From NCBI RefSeq assembly GCF_025336545.1, contig NZ_JAODBU010000012.1, positions 62,001 to 126,000 on the forward strand: a stretch of 64,000 nt of DNA, in the 5' to 3' direction. This document shows, piece after piece, positions 1 through 7,779 of the stretch (position 1 is the first letter of the stretch; each line of letters begins with the position of its first letter). The DNA comes from Eubacterium_U album (lineage in GTDB: Bacteria > Bacillota > Clostridia > Lachnospirales > Lachnospiraceae). The translations under genes and the position numbers were made by a program. The notes under the pieces are model-generated. The model was not told where the DNA came from. It made no database searches and was given only the letters and a program-made list of their open reading frames with translations.

Positions 1-2
1 GG

Positions 3-1286
3 GATGAAGAAACACATTTTAAGGCCGTATATGAAAATGCCTACGGAGATTTAGTAGATAACACGAGTGCAGTTGTTAAGTATGAGGAAAAAGTAGGAAT
101 TCCTGCATATAACACTTTGGAGGAAAAAAATCTCGTAGACCAATACATGAATGCTAATGATAAAAAAGTAATTTCAAGAACAAATAAGGCAGTTGCAACA
201 AATTATACTGCAGTAGCATATATACCTCAGATTCTTGGAGCAAAAATTGCAAGAGCACTACATTTAAGCTTTTCTAATATGCTGATGCTTATTAAATTTA
301 TGAACTTAATTGTATATCTTGTTGTTATGGTGATTGCAATAAAGATGACAAAAGTATGTAAATATGCACTTGTTTGTATAGCATTAATGCCTACAAGTAT
401 TTTACAGGCAAGTTCTATAACATATGATGGCTTTGTTTTATGCTTTGTTTCACTTGGAGTTGTATTGCTGATAAATGAAATTATTAGTGATGAAGAAAAG
501 ATAAATACAAAGTTATTAGTAGCCGGAATGGTTGCAATTACAGTGGGAAGTTTATCTAAGATGGTTTATGCACCATTAGTTATGCTTGCACTATTTATTC
601 CTAATAGGAAATTTTCAAGTAAAAAGAGTGTAATCTGGTTTAAACTTGGAATATTGGCTGTATGTGGATGGATGCTTACAACATTTGTGTTGCCAACAAT
701 AGCAAGTATGATTTCACCGGATGTTACGGCAACTGTGGATATCAGAGGTGGAGATACAAACTCAGGAAGTCAGATTGGAAACATTATTGGACAGCCATTT
801 AATTATGCAAAAGAATTGTTATCAAGTATATTTAGTTTTGAAAACTTTGGTATTTCAGCTGAGACAAGAGACCCATATACAATTGGTAATTTAATGCTTA
901 TGAATTATGGTGGAACAGTCGTAGGACCGGATAAATTTGCTTATGTAATAATGGCACTTATTATGATTTTAATTTGCAAAAATAAAGAAGAAAAGCCTCT
1001 TAATGTAAAAACAAAATTAGGTGTTTGGGGACTTATCTTTATTATTGTTGTATTGATATGGACAGCAATGTATCTTGCATTTACACCTGTAGGTCAGAAG
1101 GCTATAGTAGGTGTACAGGCCAGATATTATCTTCCGATATTGTGGCTGGCTATAGTAGCTGCATATAACGGGAAATTATGTATTAATGTAACAAAAACAG
1201 GTTACGCCCGATTGCTTACCGGAATCATGACATTTATAACTGCATATGGACTTTTGGCGGTATTAATTGTTCAAAAGCTAGCATAA
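3..1286 (+). CDS. DUF2142 family membrane protein (5'-truncated)
   Basis: The reading frame is open from the first bases of the window, so the true start lies upstream; the TTG at 117 is only an internal codon. The visible N-terminus begins D-E-E-T-H-F, like the P-D-E-x-x-H-F signature near the start of DUF2142 proteins. It is followed by many hydrophobic segments with the periplasmic-loop and multi-TM pattern of this family. DUF2142 proteins sit in surface polysaccharide and teichoic acid clusters and resemble polyprenyl-phosphate glycosyltransferases of GT-C fold; the substrate is unknown. Two family-2 glycosyltransferases follow on the same strand after a terminator, which supports a surface-glycan role. 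The family call is fairly firm, the function is not. Confidence 0.75.
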   Translation, partial: DEETHFKAVYENAYGDLVDNTSAVVKYEEKVGIPAYNTLEEKNLVDQYMNANDKKVISRTNKAVATNYTAVAYIPQILGAKIARALHLSFSNMLMLIKFMNLIVYLVVMVIAIKMTKVCKYALVCIALMPTSILQASSITYDGFVLCFVSLGVVLLINEIISDEEKINTKLLVAGMVAITVGSLSKMVYAPLVMLALFIPNRKFSSKKSVIWFKLGILAVCGWMLTTFVLPTIASMISPDVTATVDIRGGDTNSGSQIGNIIGQPFNYAKELLSSIFSFENFGISAETRDPYTIGNLMLMNYGGTVVGPDKFAYVIMALIMILICKNKEEKPLNVKTKLGVWGLIFIIVVLIWTAMYLAFTPVGQKAIVGVQARYYLPILWLAIVAAYNGKLCINVTKTGYARLLTGIMTFITAYGLLAVLIVQKLA

Positions 1287-1290
1287 AAGG

Positions 1291-1328
1291 AAAGGCTTTT
1301 ACAAAATCTGATTTTGTAAAGCCTTTTT
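1291..1328 (+). terminator. Intrinsic terminator after the DUF2142 gene
   Basis: A near-perfect stem (AAGGCTTTTACAAAATC paired with GATTTTGTAAAGCCTT, one bulged T) is followed by a run of T. It lies directly after the stop codon and separates this gene from the glycosyltransferase at 1343. Confidence 0.85.
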
Positions 1329-1342
1329 GAGAGGTTTAGGAA

Positions 1343-2314
1343 ATGGATAAAAAAGTATCAATTGTAATACCTGCATATAACAGTGAAAAATATATAAAGG
1401 ATTGTATTTTGTCACTGCAAAGGCAGACATATAAAAATATAGAAATTATAGTTGTTAATGATGGCTCAAAGGATTCAACGCTAGAAATATTAAACGAGCT
1501 TGCAAAAGAATATAATAATTTAATTGTTCTTACACAGGAAAATCATGGAATAGCTTATACAAGAAACAGAGGAATCGAATTTGCCACAGGTGAATATCTG
1601 ATGTTTATGGATAATGATGATTCCATGAAAGAAGACTGTATAGAAATGCTGCTAAGCAGAATTTTGGAAACTGATGCTGATATGGTAATTGGTGGATACA
1701 GGCGAATTACTCCTGGAGGAAAAGTTTTAGATGAAATGGTTCTCACAAAAGATGAATGGGCAAAGTTTAGAATGATAAGTCCTTGGGGACGTATTATGAA
1801 AACGCAATTTGTCAGAGAACATAATCTTAAATTTGGCGATTATAAAATGGGAGAGGATTCATATTTTAATGTTACAGCTTACGGCGAAAGTGACAAAATC
1901 ATAACAACAGATTATGTGGGTTATAATTGGATTTACAGAGATGAGTCGGTTTCAAATACAACTCAGAAAAAAGTGGCAAATTCTCCAATTCCTTTTCTTG
2001 AAGGGTTAATAGAGAGAAATAAAAATCAAAAATATATGAAGCCTAAAATGTTTGAGTATTTTGTTATAAAATATGTTATCTGGAATTTGACCTTTATATG
2101 TAAACAGAGTACTAAAAAAGAAATGTCAAAAGCGTATACAGAATATTTTAACTGGTTATCCGGGAAGATTCCTGATTATAAGAAAAATCCTTATGTGGGA
2201 CTTGGAAAGCCTAAAGGTGAAACAGCTTTAATAAGACTAATTGTAACTATATTTTGCAAAATGCCAAAGAGCATAGTAATATGTATAATGATGCTATATA
2301 AAAAGATTGTATAA
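1343..2314 (+). CDS. Glycosyltransferase family 2
   Basis: A 323-aa cytoplasmic GT-A glycosyltransferase. The N-terminus V-S-I-V-I-P-A-Y-N-S is the nucleotide-sugar binding start of family 2. It is followed by V-V-N-D-G-S-K-D (about residues 37-44) and a metal-binding acidic motif in M-F-M-D-N-D-D near residue 90. It probably transfers a sugar to a growing surface glycan; donor and acceptor cannot be read from sequence. Start ATG is preceded by GAGAGGTTTAGGAA. No strong C-terminal membrane anchor, although the last 25 residues are rather hydrophobic. It belongs to the same surface-polysaccharide region as its neighbours. Confidence 0.9.
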   Translation: MDKKVSIVIPAYNSEKYIKDCILSLQRQTYKNIEIIVVNDGSKDSTLEILNELAKEYNNLIVLTQENHGIAYTRNRGIEFATGEYLMFMDNDDSMKEDCIEMLLSRILETDADMVIGGYRRITPGGKVLDEMVLTKDEWAKFRMISPWGRIMKTQFVREHNLKFGDYKMGEDSYFNVTAYGESDKIITTDYVGYNWIYRDESVSNTTQKKVANSPIPFLEGLIERNKNQKYMKPKMFEYFVIKYVIWNLTFICKQSTKKEMSKAYTEYFNWLSGKIPDYKKNPYVGLGKPKGETALIRLIVTIFCKMPKSIVICIMMLYKKIV

Positions 2315-2471
2315 ATAGAGAGCAACAGAATTAAAAAAATGGGAACAAACAATGTTAAAGTTTAGTAATCGTGAATAATAAGCAATGATATAGTTTGGTA
2401 AACCAAAATAATAAACAATAGTAGAGCAAAAAAACTTAGTAAATAACAACAGAGTTTTTAGGAGAAGAAAG

Positions 2472-3254
2472 ATGAAACATTCATTTGTAATATGTGCATA
2501 CAAAGAAAGTCCTTTTTTAGAGGAATGCATACAGTCATTAGAAAAACAGACAGTAAAAAGTACAATTAAAATGGTTACTTCAACACCTAATGAGTATATT
2601 GCTGATATGGCAAAAAAACACAATATAGAACTGATAGTAAACGAAGGTCAGGGAGGAATTGTCCAAGACTGGAATTTCGGATATAAACAGATTGATACTC
2701 CTTATGTGACAATTGCACATCAGGATGATGTATATTTTCCAGAGTATACAGAAACTTTATTAAAGGAATTTGAAAGAAGCAAACATCCTTTGATTTTCTT
2801 TACAGATTACTGGGAACTTAGAAATGGTGAATATGTTAAAGAAAACAAATTACTTAAAGTTAAAAGAATCATGCTTATACCATTAAAGACAAGATTGTTT
2901 TTTAACAGCAGATTTGTAAGAAGAAGAATATTATCATTTGGATCACCTATTTGTTGCCCTTCAGTAGGATATGTCAGAGCAAATTTGCCGAATCCTATTT
3001 TTGAAGTTGGATTTAGAAGCAATGAAGACTGGCAGGCATGGGAGAAACTTTCTAAACTTAAAGGAAGCTTTATTTATTGCAAAAAGCCATTAGTGGCACA
3101 TAGAATACATGAAGATTCAGAAACATCAGCCATTATTGCCGATAATAAAAGAAGCGATGAAGATGAAGTTATGTTTTCAAAATTCTGGCCTAAATTTATT
3201 GTTAAGATATTAGTAAAATTTTATGCTAAAGGTCAGGATTCTAACAATATGTAA
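2472..3254 (+). CDS. Glycosyltransferase family 2 (short)
   Basis: A 260-aa protein with a family-2 start (S-F-V-I-C-A-Y-K-E) and the GT-A acidic motif in T-I-A-H-Q-D-D-V-Y near residue 85. The fold and length fit a soluble glycosyltransferase of the rhamnosyl/galactosyl type, but the substrate is unknown. SD GGAGAAGAAAG lies just before the ATG. The 157-nt gap from the preceding glycosyltransferase has no clear terminator, so the two may be co-transcribed. It is the last recognisable gene of the surface-glycan cluster. Confidence 0.85.
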   Translation: MKHSFVICAYKESPFLEECIQSLEKQTVKSTIKMVTSTPNEYIADMAKKHNIELIVNEGQGGIVQDWNFGYKQIDTPYVTIAHQDDVYFPEYTETLLKEFERSKHPLIFFTDYWELRNGEYVKENKLLKVKRIMLIPLKTRLFFNSRFVRRRILSFGSPICCPSVGYVRANLPNPIFEVGFRSNEDWQAWEKLSKLKGSFIYCKKPLVAHRIHEDSETSAIIADNKRSDEDEVMFSKFWPKFIVKILVKFYAKGQDSNNM

Positions 3255-3338
3255 TTTATTAAAGAGTGGAAGGTTCAATGAAAACGTTAGTATATTGTTA
3301 GGATTTTAATTATGTGATTCATTGAGGTTATAATATAA

Positions 3339-3836
3339 ATGAGTAAAAAGATAAAAAATAATTTGCCGGATGATTTGAATGGTTCACAGGATAATTTAGA
3401 AAATGTGAGAACAGATTTAAATTCGGATAATATGAAAGATGAGGGCTTAAAGGATAATATTAAGATTGAAAATGCGATTGCAGCATTGCAGCAGGAAAGC
3501 ACTCAGGAAATGTTAGCTCATACTTTAACAGTTATCCGAAGAAGAATGAAGGAAAAAGGCAGATTAATTATTGCGGTTGAGCCGCCTAAAGCAGATCGGA
3601 ATTTGAATATTCAGGCAATTAAGACAGATGATGGAAGAATGTGGTGGATGGCGTTTACAAGTTTTGATGAGGAAGTTAAAGGAAGCAGTAGTGTAATGTC
3701 TACTTTTATGAGTGACATTGACAGCTTATTTGTGACAGCCTTAAAAACAGATGGAATAAGTGGAATTATAATTAATCCGTGGAACAAAACAATAATGCTT
3801 GATAAGAGATTGATAAGTATTATTATTGGAAAATAA
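3339..3836 (+). CDS. SseB-like domain protein
   Basis: A 165-aa protein: about 50 low-complexity charged residues (D/N/K rich), then a compact domain. That domain contains L-I-I-A-V-E-P-P, a D-G-R-M-W-W-M-A-F-T motif, a conserved M-S-T-F-M segment and I-I-I-N-P-W-N near the end. This pattern matches the SseB N-terminal domain seen in many Firmicute proteins of unknown function; the name comes from an enterobacterial rhodanese/serine-sensitivity protein. No signal peptide. Start ATG lies in ATATAAATG with a weak SD. Function unknown. Confidence 0.6.
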   Translation: MSKKIKNNLPDDLNGSQDNLENVRTDLNSDNMKDEGLKDNIKIENAIAALQQESTQEMLAHTLTVIRRRMKEKGRLIIAVEPPKADRNLNIQAIKTDDGRMWWMAFTSFDEEVKGSSSVMSTFMSDIDSLFVTALKTDGISGIIINPWNKTIMLDKRLISIIIGK

Positions 3837-3845
3837 TATGATGCC

Positions 3846-3953
3846 AGGTTCAAAAGGCTTAAGCCCACATAAGCTTGCTCATAAAGGAGTAGGATTATAG
3901 GAGTGTGCAGTATGAACAATCTGTAGTCATCAAAGTAAGGGACTTTTGACCAC
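3846..3953 (-). repeat. Dispersed intergenic repeat, copy A (reverse orientation)
   Basis: Read on the minus strand this stretch gives GGTCAAAAGTCCC, then CTTTGATGACTACAGATTGTTC, then an ACTCCTATAATCC block and AGCAAGCTTATGTGGGC, ending CTTTTGAACC. The same order of blocks occurs in the full copy at 55503-55686. Outer ends form an inverted repeat (GGTCAAAAG / CTTTTGAACC). It carries no gene. Confidence 0.7.
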
Positions 3954-4007
3954 AACGTCATAATTTTAAAGAATTATAAATATAACAAAATTTAAGAGGT
4001 GATAATT

Positions 4008-4301
4008 ATGTCAGAAATTAATAGTATTGATGTAGAAGAAGATCAGTTTGCATATCGTTATGATACACAGCTTTTGATTGACAGAAGAGATAAAGATTTA
4101 GATGAGGATGAGATATCAGAGTACATAACAGAACATTTTGAAGGTAACTGTCTTATCGCAGTAGGAGATGAAGATTTGATTAAAATTCATTTCCATACAA
4201 ATGAGCCTTGGAAAGTTTTAGAATATTGTAACTCAATTGGAGAAATTTACGATATTGTAGTTGAAGATATGATTCGTCAGTCAGCAGGCTTACAGGGTTA
4301 G
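4008..4301 (+). CDS. Stand-alone DAK/FakA middle-domain protein
   Basis: A 97-aa protein resembling the central domain of fatty-acid kinase FakA and DAK-related proteins. Motifs are Y-R-Y-D-T-Q near the start, then C-L-I-A-V-G-D-E-D-L-I-K-I-H-F-H-T-N-E-P, and D-I-V-V-E-D-M-I-R-Q at the end. In FakA-type proteins the matching segment reads VVGDEDLVKVHVHTN...IENM..Q. The kinase domain and a FakB partner are absent here. I chose ATG 4008 rather than GTG 3999 because AAGAGGTGA is at ideal spacing. It may be a regulatory relic or partner of a FakA encoded elsewhere. Confidence 0.65.
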   Translation: MSEINSIDVEEDQFAYRYDTQLLIDRRDKDLDEDEISEYITEHFEGNCLIAVGDEDLIKIHFHTNEPWKVLEYCNSIGEIYDIVVEDMIRQSAGLQG

Positions 4302-4312
4302 AGTAAAATTAA

Positions 4313-4341
4313 GAATATTATCTTAAGTTTTCCACATACTA
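4313..4341 (+). promoter_or_regulatory. Candidate sigma-G promoter of spoVT
   Basis: GAATA at 4313-4317 and CATACTA at 4335-4341 are 17 nt apart. This fits the forespore sigma-G consensus (GHATR, about 18 nt, CATxHTA). SpoVT is a known sigma-G target in Bacillus, which makes the match meaningful. Confidence 0.5.
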
Positions 4342-4431
4342 ACTCCATAACTTAAATTTAGCAAAATAGGATTTAATTACATTAAAGAAAAAATTAAATT
4401 CTTTAAAAGATTAGTTATGGAGGATAATAAC

Positions 4432-4980
4432 ATGAAAGCGACAGGTATCGTACGAAGAATCGATGAATTGGGGAGAGTTGTTGTTCCAAAGGAAATCAGA
4501 AGAACTTTAAGAATAAGGGAAGGCGATCCTTTAGAGATTTTTACAAATAGAGATGGTGAGGTCATTTTAAAAAAATATTCACCAATTGGAGAACTTGACA
4601 ATTTTGCAAAACAATATGCGGAAGCGTTAGGGCAGACATCAGGCCAAATGATTATGATTTGCGACAGGGATCAGGTTGTTGCTGCATCAGGTGGAGCTAA
4701 AAAAGAAAACATAGGAAAGAAGATAAGTAAGGATGTAGAAAACTTAATAGATGAACGTGAAGTCTTTACAACTCATAATAGTTTAAAAAAGGGGATAGCT
4801 ATCATTGAGGAAGGTGAAGAACCATCTATGGGTGAAGTAATATATCCGATTATCTGTGAAGGAGATGCAGTTGGTGCGGTTGCAATAATTGGAAAAGACA
4901 TAAAGAATCCAATATCGGTAACTGAACAAAAGTTAGCGGCAGTTGCAGCAAATTTTTTAGGAAAGCAAATGGAGTCTTAA
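4432..4980 (+). CDS. spoVT: Stage V sporulation transcription regulator SpoVT
   Basis: A 182-aa forespore DNA-binding protein that tunes late sporulation genes. N-terminal AbrB-type swapped-hairpin domain (M-K-A-T-G-I-V-R-R-I-D-E-L-G-R-V-V-V-P-K) and C-terminal GAF-like domain from about residue 60. Length and motifs match SpoVT, not the 95-aa AbrB. The start is ATG 4432, with SD GGAGG at 4419-4423; an upstream in-frame ATG at 4417 overlaps the SD and is not used. Here, as in many Clostridia, it stands upstream of the hup-yabO-yabP-yabQ run; mazG (yabN), present in the Bacillus order, is missing. Confidence 0.95.
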   Translation: MKATGIVRRIDELGRVVVPKEIRRTLRIREGDPLEIFTNRDGEVILKKYSPIGELDNFAKQYAEALGQTSGQMIMICDRDQVVAASGGAKKENIGKKISKDVENLIDEREVFTTHNSLKKGIAIIEEGEEPSMGEVIYPIICEGDAVGAVAIIGKDIKNPISVTEQKLAAVAANFLGKQMES

Positions 4981-5127
4981 ATTTAAACGGGTAAAAAATA
5001 CAATTAAAATGACAAAATTTTGTGCTAAAAAAAATAAGTCGTAAAAGTTCGAAAAAAATAAAAAAAATGTTTTATGAAAAATGCACATAAAATTTGGCTG
5101 AAATCCCCTTAAAATAAGCAAATTACC

Positions 5128-5157
5128 TTGACAAAGTAAGGGTAAATGATGTATAAA
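5128..5157 (+). promoter_or_regulatory. Sigma-A promoter of hup
   Basis: TTGACA (5128-5133), 18-nt spacer, TATAAA (5152-5157), followed by a leader of about 85 nt before the hup ATG. The strong -35 fits the high expression expected for a HU protein. Confidence 0.65.
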
Positions 5158-5245
5158 GTTTATTGAAGTACGCGAGGAAAACGTATATTACAGGAACACA
5201 TGAAATTAAAGTAGTTTCTGAACTAATTTTTAGGAGGATATAAAC

Positions 5246-5518
5246 ATGAACAAGACAGAATTTATCGCAGCAGTAGCTGAAGAAGCAGGATTATCAAAGA
5301 CAGACGCAGCAAAGGCTGTTAAGGCTTTTACAGACGTTGTAACAGAAGAAATGAAGAAGGGTGAAAAAGTACAGTTAATCGGATTTGGTAACTTTGAAGT
5401 TTCTAAGAGACCAGCTCGTGAAGGTATCAACCCTGCAACAAAGGAAAAAATCACAATTGCTGCAGCTAATGTACCTAAGTTCAAAGCAGGTAAGGCTTTA
5501 AAAGAAGCTCTTAACTAA
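5246..5518 (+). CDS. hup: Histone-like DNA-binding protein HU
   Basis: A 90-aa nucleoid protein that bends and compacts DNA as a homodimer. It has the full HU signature: M-N-K-T-E-F-I start, G-F-G-N-F-E-V at about residues 46-52, and the DNA-gripping arm with R-P-A-R-E-G-I-N-P-A-T. SD TAGGAGG is 7 nt before ATG. Own promoter and own terminator, so monocistronic. Codon choice is markedly biased (AAG, GTA, GCA), as expected for an abundant protein. Confidence 0.97.
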   Translation: MNKTEFIAAVAEEAGLSKTDAAKAVKAFTDVVTEEMKKGEKVQLIGFGNFEVSKRPAREGINPATKEKITIAAANVPKFKAGKALKEALN

Positions 5519-5547
5519 TTTAAAAGAGTAAATATATAAGTGATTTT

Positions 5548-5579
5548 AAGGGCTTTTGTTATCAAAAGCCCTTTATTTT
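5548..5579 (+). terminator. Intrinsic terminator after hup
   Basis: GGGCTTTTG, loop TTAT, CAAAAGCCC, then TTTATTTT. A perfect 9-bp stem shortly after the hup stop. Confidence 0.9.
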
Positions 5580-5752
5580 ATACTGCTTTTTAATCATGAA
5601 GTTTAGAAATAAATTATAAAATAATTAAATTTACAATAAAATATAAGATTTGTAATTAATAATGTAATTGTGCAAAACAGAAAAGATATCCGGTTAATGA
5701 ATATAATAGCAGAAAAAAGGATATCTAATTAACAACAAAATCAGGAGGAAAC

Positions 5753-5995
5753 ATGAGAATAGATAAATACTTAAAAGTATCAAGAATTATTAAAAGAAGA
5801 ACAGTAGCTAATGAAGCTTGTGATGCAGGAAGAGTAATAGTAAATGGAAAACCTGTAAAAGCTTCTTACGATGTTAAGATTAACGATGTAATTGAAATTC
5901 AATTTGGACAGAGAACGGTTAAAGTTCAGGTATTAAATTTGAATGAAACTGTAAAAAAAGAAGAAGCTACAGAAATGTACAAAGATTTGACATAA
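5753..5995 (+). CDS. rqcP: RqcP/YabO S4-domain ribosome-associated protein
   Basis: An 80-aa protein made of one S4 RNA-binding domain (M-R-I-D-K-Y-L-K-V-S-R-I-I-K-R-R, then V-N-G-K-P-V-K-A-S-Y-D-V). Length and location upstream of yabP identify YabO, now called RqcP, which binds the 50S subunit in ribosome-associated quality control and assists RqcH-driven alanine tailing. It is a paralogue of Hsp15. SD AGGAGG precedes the ATG. A 210-nt gap holding a partial dispersed repeat separates it from yabP. Confidence 0.9.
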   Translation: MRIDKYLKVSRIIKRRTVANEACDAGRVIVNGKPVKASYDVKINDVIEIQFGQRTVKVQVLNLNETVKKEEATEMYKDLT

Positions 5996-6100
5996 ATTTA
6001 AGATAGTATACAAATATAAATGTACTAATGCATCTAATAAAAGAGTGCCTAAATTAGCCCATACAGAAAATATTTGATAGAAATATAAACTTAGATGTTT

Positions 6101-6140
6101 GGGTCAAAAGCTCTAGCTTTGATACCTACGGATTGTTTTT
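6101..6140 (+). repeat. Dispersed intergenic repeat, copy B (left-end fragment)
   Basis: GGGTCAAAAGCTCTAGCTTT followed by GATACCTACGGATTGTT matches the first 40 bp of the full copy at 55503. The internal hairpins and right end are missing. Confidence 0.6.
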
Positions 6141-6205
6141 TTAGTTAGTATAAATAAAAAAAGAGTTTCATATATTTATGTAAGTATAGCTATGTGGGTG
6201 ATTTA

Positions 6206-6490
6206 GTGGAGAATGATAATATTTCCAAAGCTCATAAACTTATGATGCTTAACAGGAAATCAATGGAGATTACAGGGGTCGAGGATGTTATTTCTTTTGA
6301 TACAAAAGAGGTATTACTTGAAACGACAATGGGAATTCTGACTATTAAAGGTGAGGATTTAAAAGTAAATAGGTTAAGTATAGAAAAAGGGGAATTAGAG
6401 ATTGAAGGAACTGTGGACAGCATGGAATATTCTGAAATCTCATCATATAAAAGAAAAAAAGAAAGCATGCTTAAAAGGATGTTTAAATGA
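6206..6490 (+). CDS. yabP: Sporulation protein YabP
   Basis: About 94 aa, YabP family, needed for spore formation in Bacillus (mother-cell sigma-E regulon); mechanism not fully known. Motifs are H-K-L-M-M-L-N-R-K near the start and the repeated short beta-strands I-T-G-V-E-D-V-I-S-F-D and L-L-E-T-T-M-G-I-L-T-I-K-G. Two GTG starts are possible: 6194, and 6206. I prefer 6206 because GGGTGAT lies at SD distance. The stop overlaps the yabQ start by 4 nt (ATGA), so the two are translationally coupled. Confidence 0.9.
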   Translation: MENDNISKAHKLMMLNRKSMEITGVEDVISFDTKEVLLETTMGILTIKGEDLKVNRLSIEKGELEIEGTVDSMEYSEISSYKRKKESMLKRMFK

Positions 6491-6954
6491 TTAAAGATGA
6501 ACTTATTTTGCTTTTTACTTCACTGTATTGCGGAATAATATTTGCAATTGTATACGATGCTATAAGGATAATAAGAAATCTTATTAAACCACATTTTATT
6601 AGAGTGGTTATTGAAGATTTTATATATTGGATATGTGTAGCTTACATATTTTTTAGTATGTTGATTAAAAAAAATTACGGAAATTTAAGATGGTATCCTA
6701 TATTTGGAATGCTTTTGGCAATGGCAGTTTATGAAATAATAGTAGGAAGAAAATTAGTGTTGAAAATTTCGAAAGTTTTGGAAAAGATAATTAGAACTTT
6801 ATTAAAACCATTGAAAAAAGCATGGAAACGAATTAAACTAAGAAAGACGAAAATAGAAGAAAAGTTTGCAAAAGGAAATAAGGTGAGTAGATGTCGGAAA
6901 AAAGAAAACCACAGGAAAGCATGCAACGCAGACAGCAAAACGGACAACAGGTAA
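6487..6954 (+). CDS. yabQ: Spore cortex biosynthesis protein YabQ
   Basis: A 155-aa integral membrane protein with three to four hydrophobic segments in the first 90 residues, then a lysine/arginine-rich cytosolic tail. Membership in the YabQ family follows from position directly after yabP, the topology, and the motif A-I-V-Y-D-A-I-R-I-I-R near the first helix. In Bacillus it localises to the outer forespore membrane and is required for cortex formation. It overlaps yabP by 4 nt and divIC by 64 nt, so the basic tail is encoded over the divIC start. Confidence 0.85.
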   Translation: MIKDELILLFTSLYCGIIFAIVYDAIRIIRNLIKPHFIRVVIEDFIYWICVAYIFFSMLIKKNYGNLRWYPIFGMLLAMAVYEIIVGRKLVLKISKVLEKIIRTLLKPLKKAWKRIKLRKTKIEEKFAKGNKVSRCRKKENHRKACNADSKTDNR

Positions 6955-7289
6955 GAAAACCAAGGAAAAGCACTGCTACTTCCAGAGTGAGCAGAGTAAG
7001 TAAGAGTAAGAAAAAAAACGATAACAGAGGCATGATAGTTGGAATAAGCCTTGTAGTTATTATGTTATGTGCTATTTTACTTGTACAGACATTTAATGCA
7101 TATGGAACGTTATCAGATTTAAAGAAACAGAAAAAAGAACTTACGCAGGAATATAATGACCAATTAGAATTATCAGATGAATTAAAAGAAAAAGAAGACT
7201 ACGTTAAGACAGACGAATATATAGAAGAAATGGCAAGAAAGATGGGATTAGTGTATCCGGATGAAGTAATCTTTAAGCCAGAAGACTAA
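6891..7289 (+). CDS. divIC: Cell-division protein DivIC/FtsB family
   Basis: A 132-aa bitopic protein: a basic, Q/S/K-rich cytosolic tail to about residue 45, one membrane helix (G-M-I-V-G-I-S-L-V-V-I-M-L), then a coiled coil rich in K/E/L and the conserved E-x-A-R-x-x-x-G-L-V-Y-P-x-E box near the C-terminus. DivIC pairs with DivIB and FtsL in the divisome. Start ATG 6891 has SD AAGGTGAG and lies inside yabQ. Gene order yabQ-divIC-spoIIE matches Bacillus and other spore formers. Confidence 0.9.
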   Translation: MSEKRKPQESMQRRQQNGQQVRKPRKSTATSRVSRVSKSKKKNDNRGMIVGISLVVIMLCAILLVQTFNAYGTLSDLKKQKKELTQEYNDQLELSDELKEKEDYVKTDEYIEEMARKMGLVYPDEVIFKPED

Positions 7290-7613
7290 AGCTATAGGAA
7301 ATAAGTAAGAAAGCGATTTACGAAGTAAATTTTCCTAAATACAAAAGAAACCAATTTTAAAGATGTTTATATTAATATAATAAAAAATTAATTTTTAAAG
7401 AGATTTATTTTCTATATAATTAAAAAAGAAACTGATTTTAAAAGTATATGGAATTAATAGTTATAAGATAATTTAACTTTTTGCATTTACTTTAAAGGTC
7501 AGCTTCTTTTTTTTGCTCGTATTTGGACAGATTAAAAAGTCTTTTATTTACTTATGAGTAAGCTCATGTTTGTATAATATACTTGATGTTTATATGAATT
7601 TGGCTTTAACCCG

Positions 7614-7651
7614 CTTATGAACAAATTCATGTGAACTTAGACCTTTTGACC
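7614..7651 (+). repeat. Dispersed intergenic repeat, copy C (right-end fragment)
   Basis: CTTATGAACAAATTCATGTG followed by AACTTAGACCTTTTGACC matches the right end of the copy at 55503-55686. A second partial block, CTTATGAGTAAGCTCATGT, lies at 7551-7569. Confidence 0.5.
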
Positions 7652-7715
7652 AAGGCGGTCTATAAAAGTTTAAAAGGAAAAAATGTCAAAAAGTCTAAGG
7701 AACATAAGGTTATGA

Positions 7716-7749
7716 TTCGACAATTTTGGATATTGACATCCGATATACT
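7716..7749 (+). promoter_or_regulatory. Spo0A-dependent spoIIE promoter with long spacer
   Basis: A 0A box (TTCGACA, reverse of TGTCGAA) at 7716-7722 overlaps a -35-like TCGACA. The -10 TATACT at 7744-7749 is 21 nt downstream. Spo0A-activated sigma-A promoters of spoIIE and spoIIG in Bacillus have the same 21-22-nt spacer. A weaker box, TGTCAAA, lies at 7684. Confidence 0.6.
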
Positions 7750-7779
7750 GTTGTCAATAAAAAAATGGAGGATTGATTA

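Larger units (their letters stand above)
7290..7779. other. 490-nt intergenic region before spoIIE
   Basis: No gene seen. The first 200 nt are A/T-rich with two imperfect copies of AAAGAAACyrATTTTAAA near 7345 and 7427. The middle holds right-end pieces of the dispersed repeat (7551-7651). The last 70 nt hold the Spo0A-type spoIIE promoter. Confidence 0.5.
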
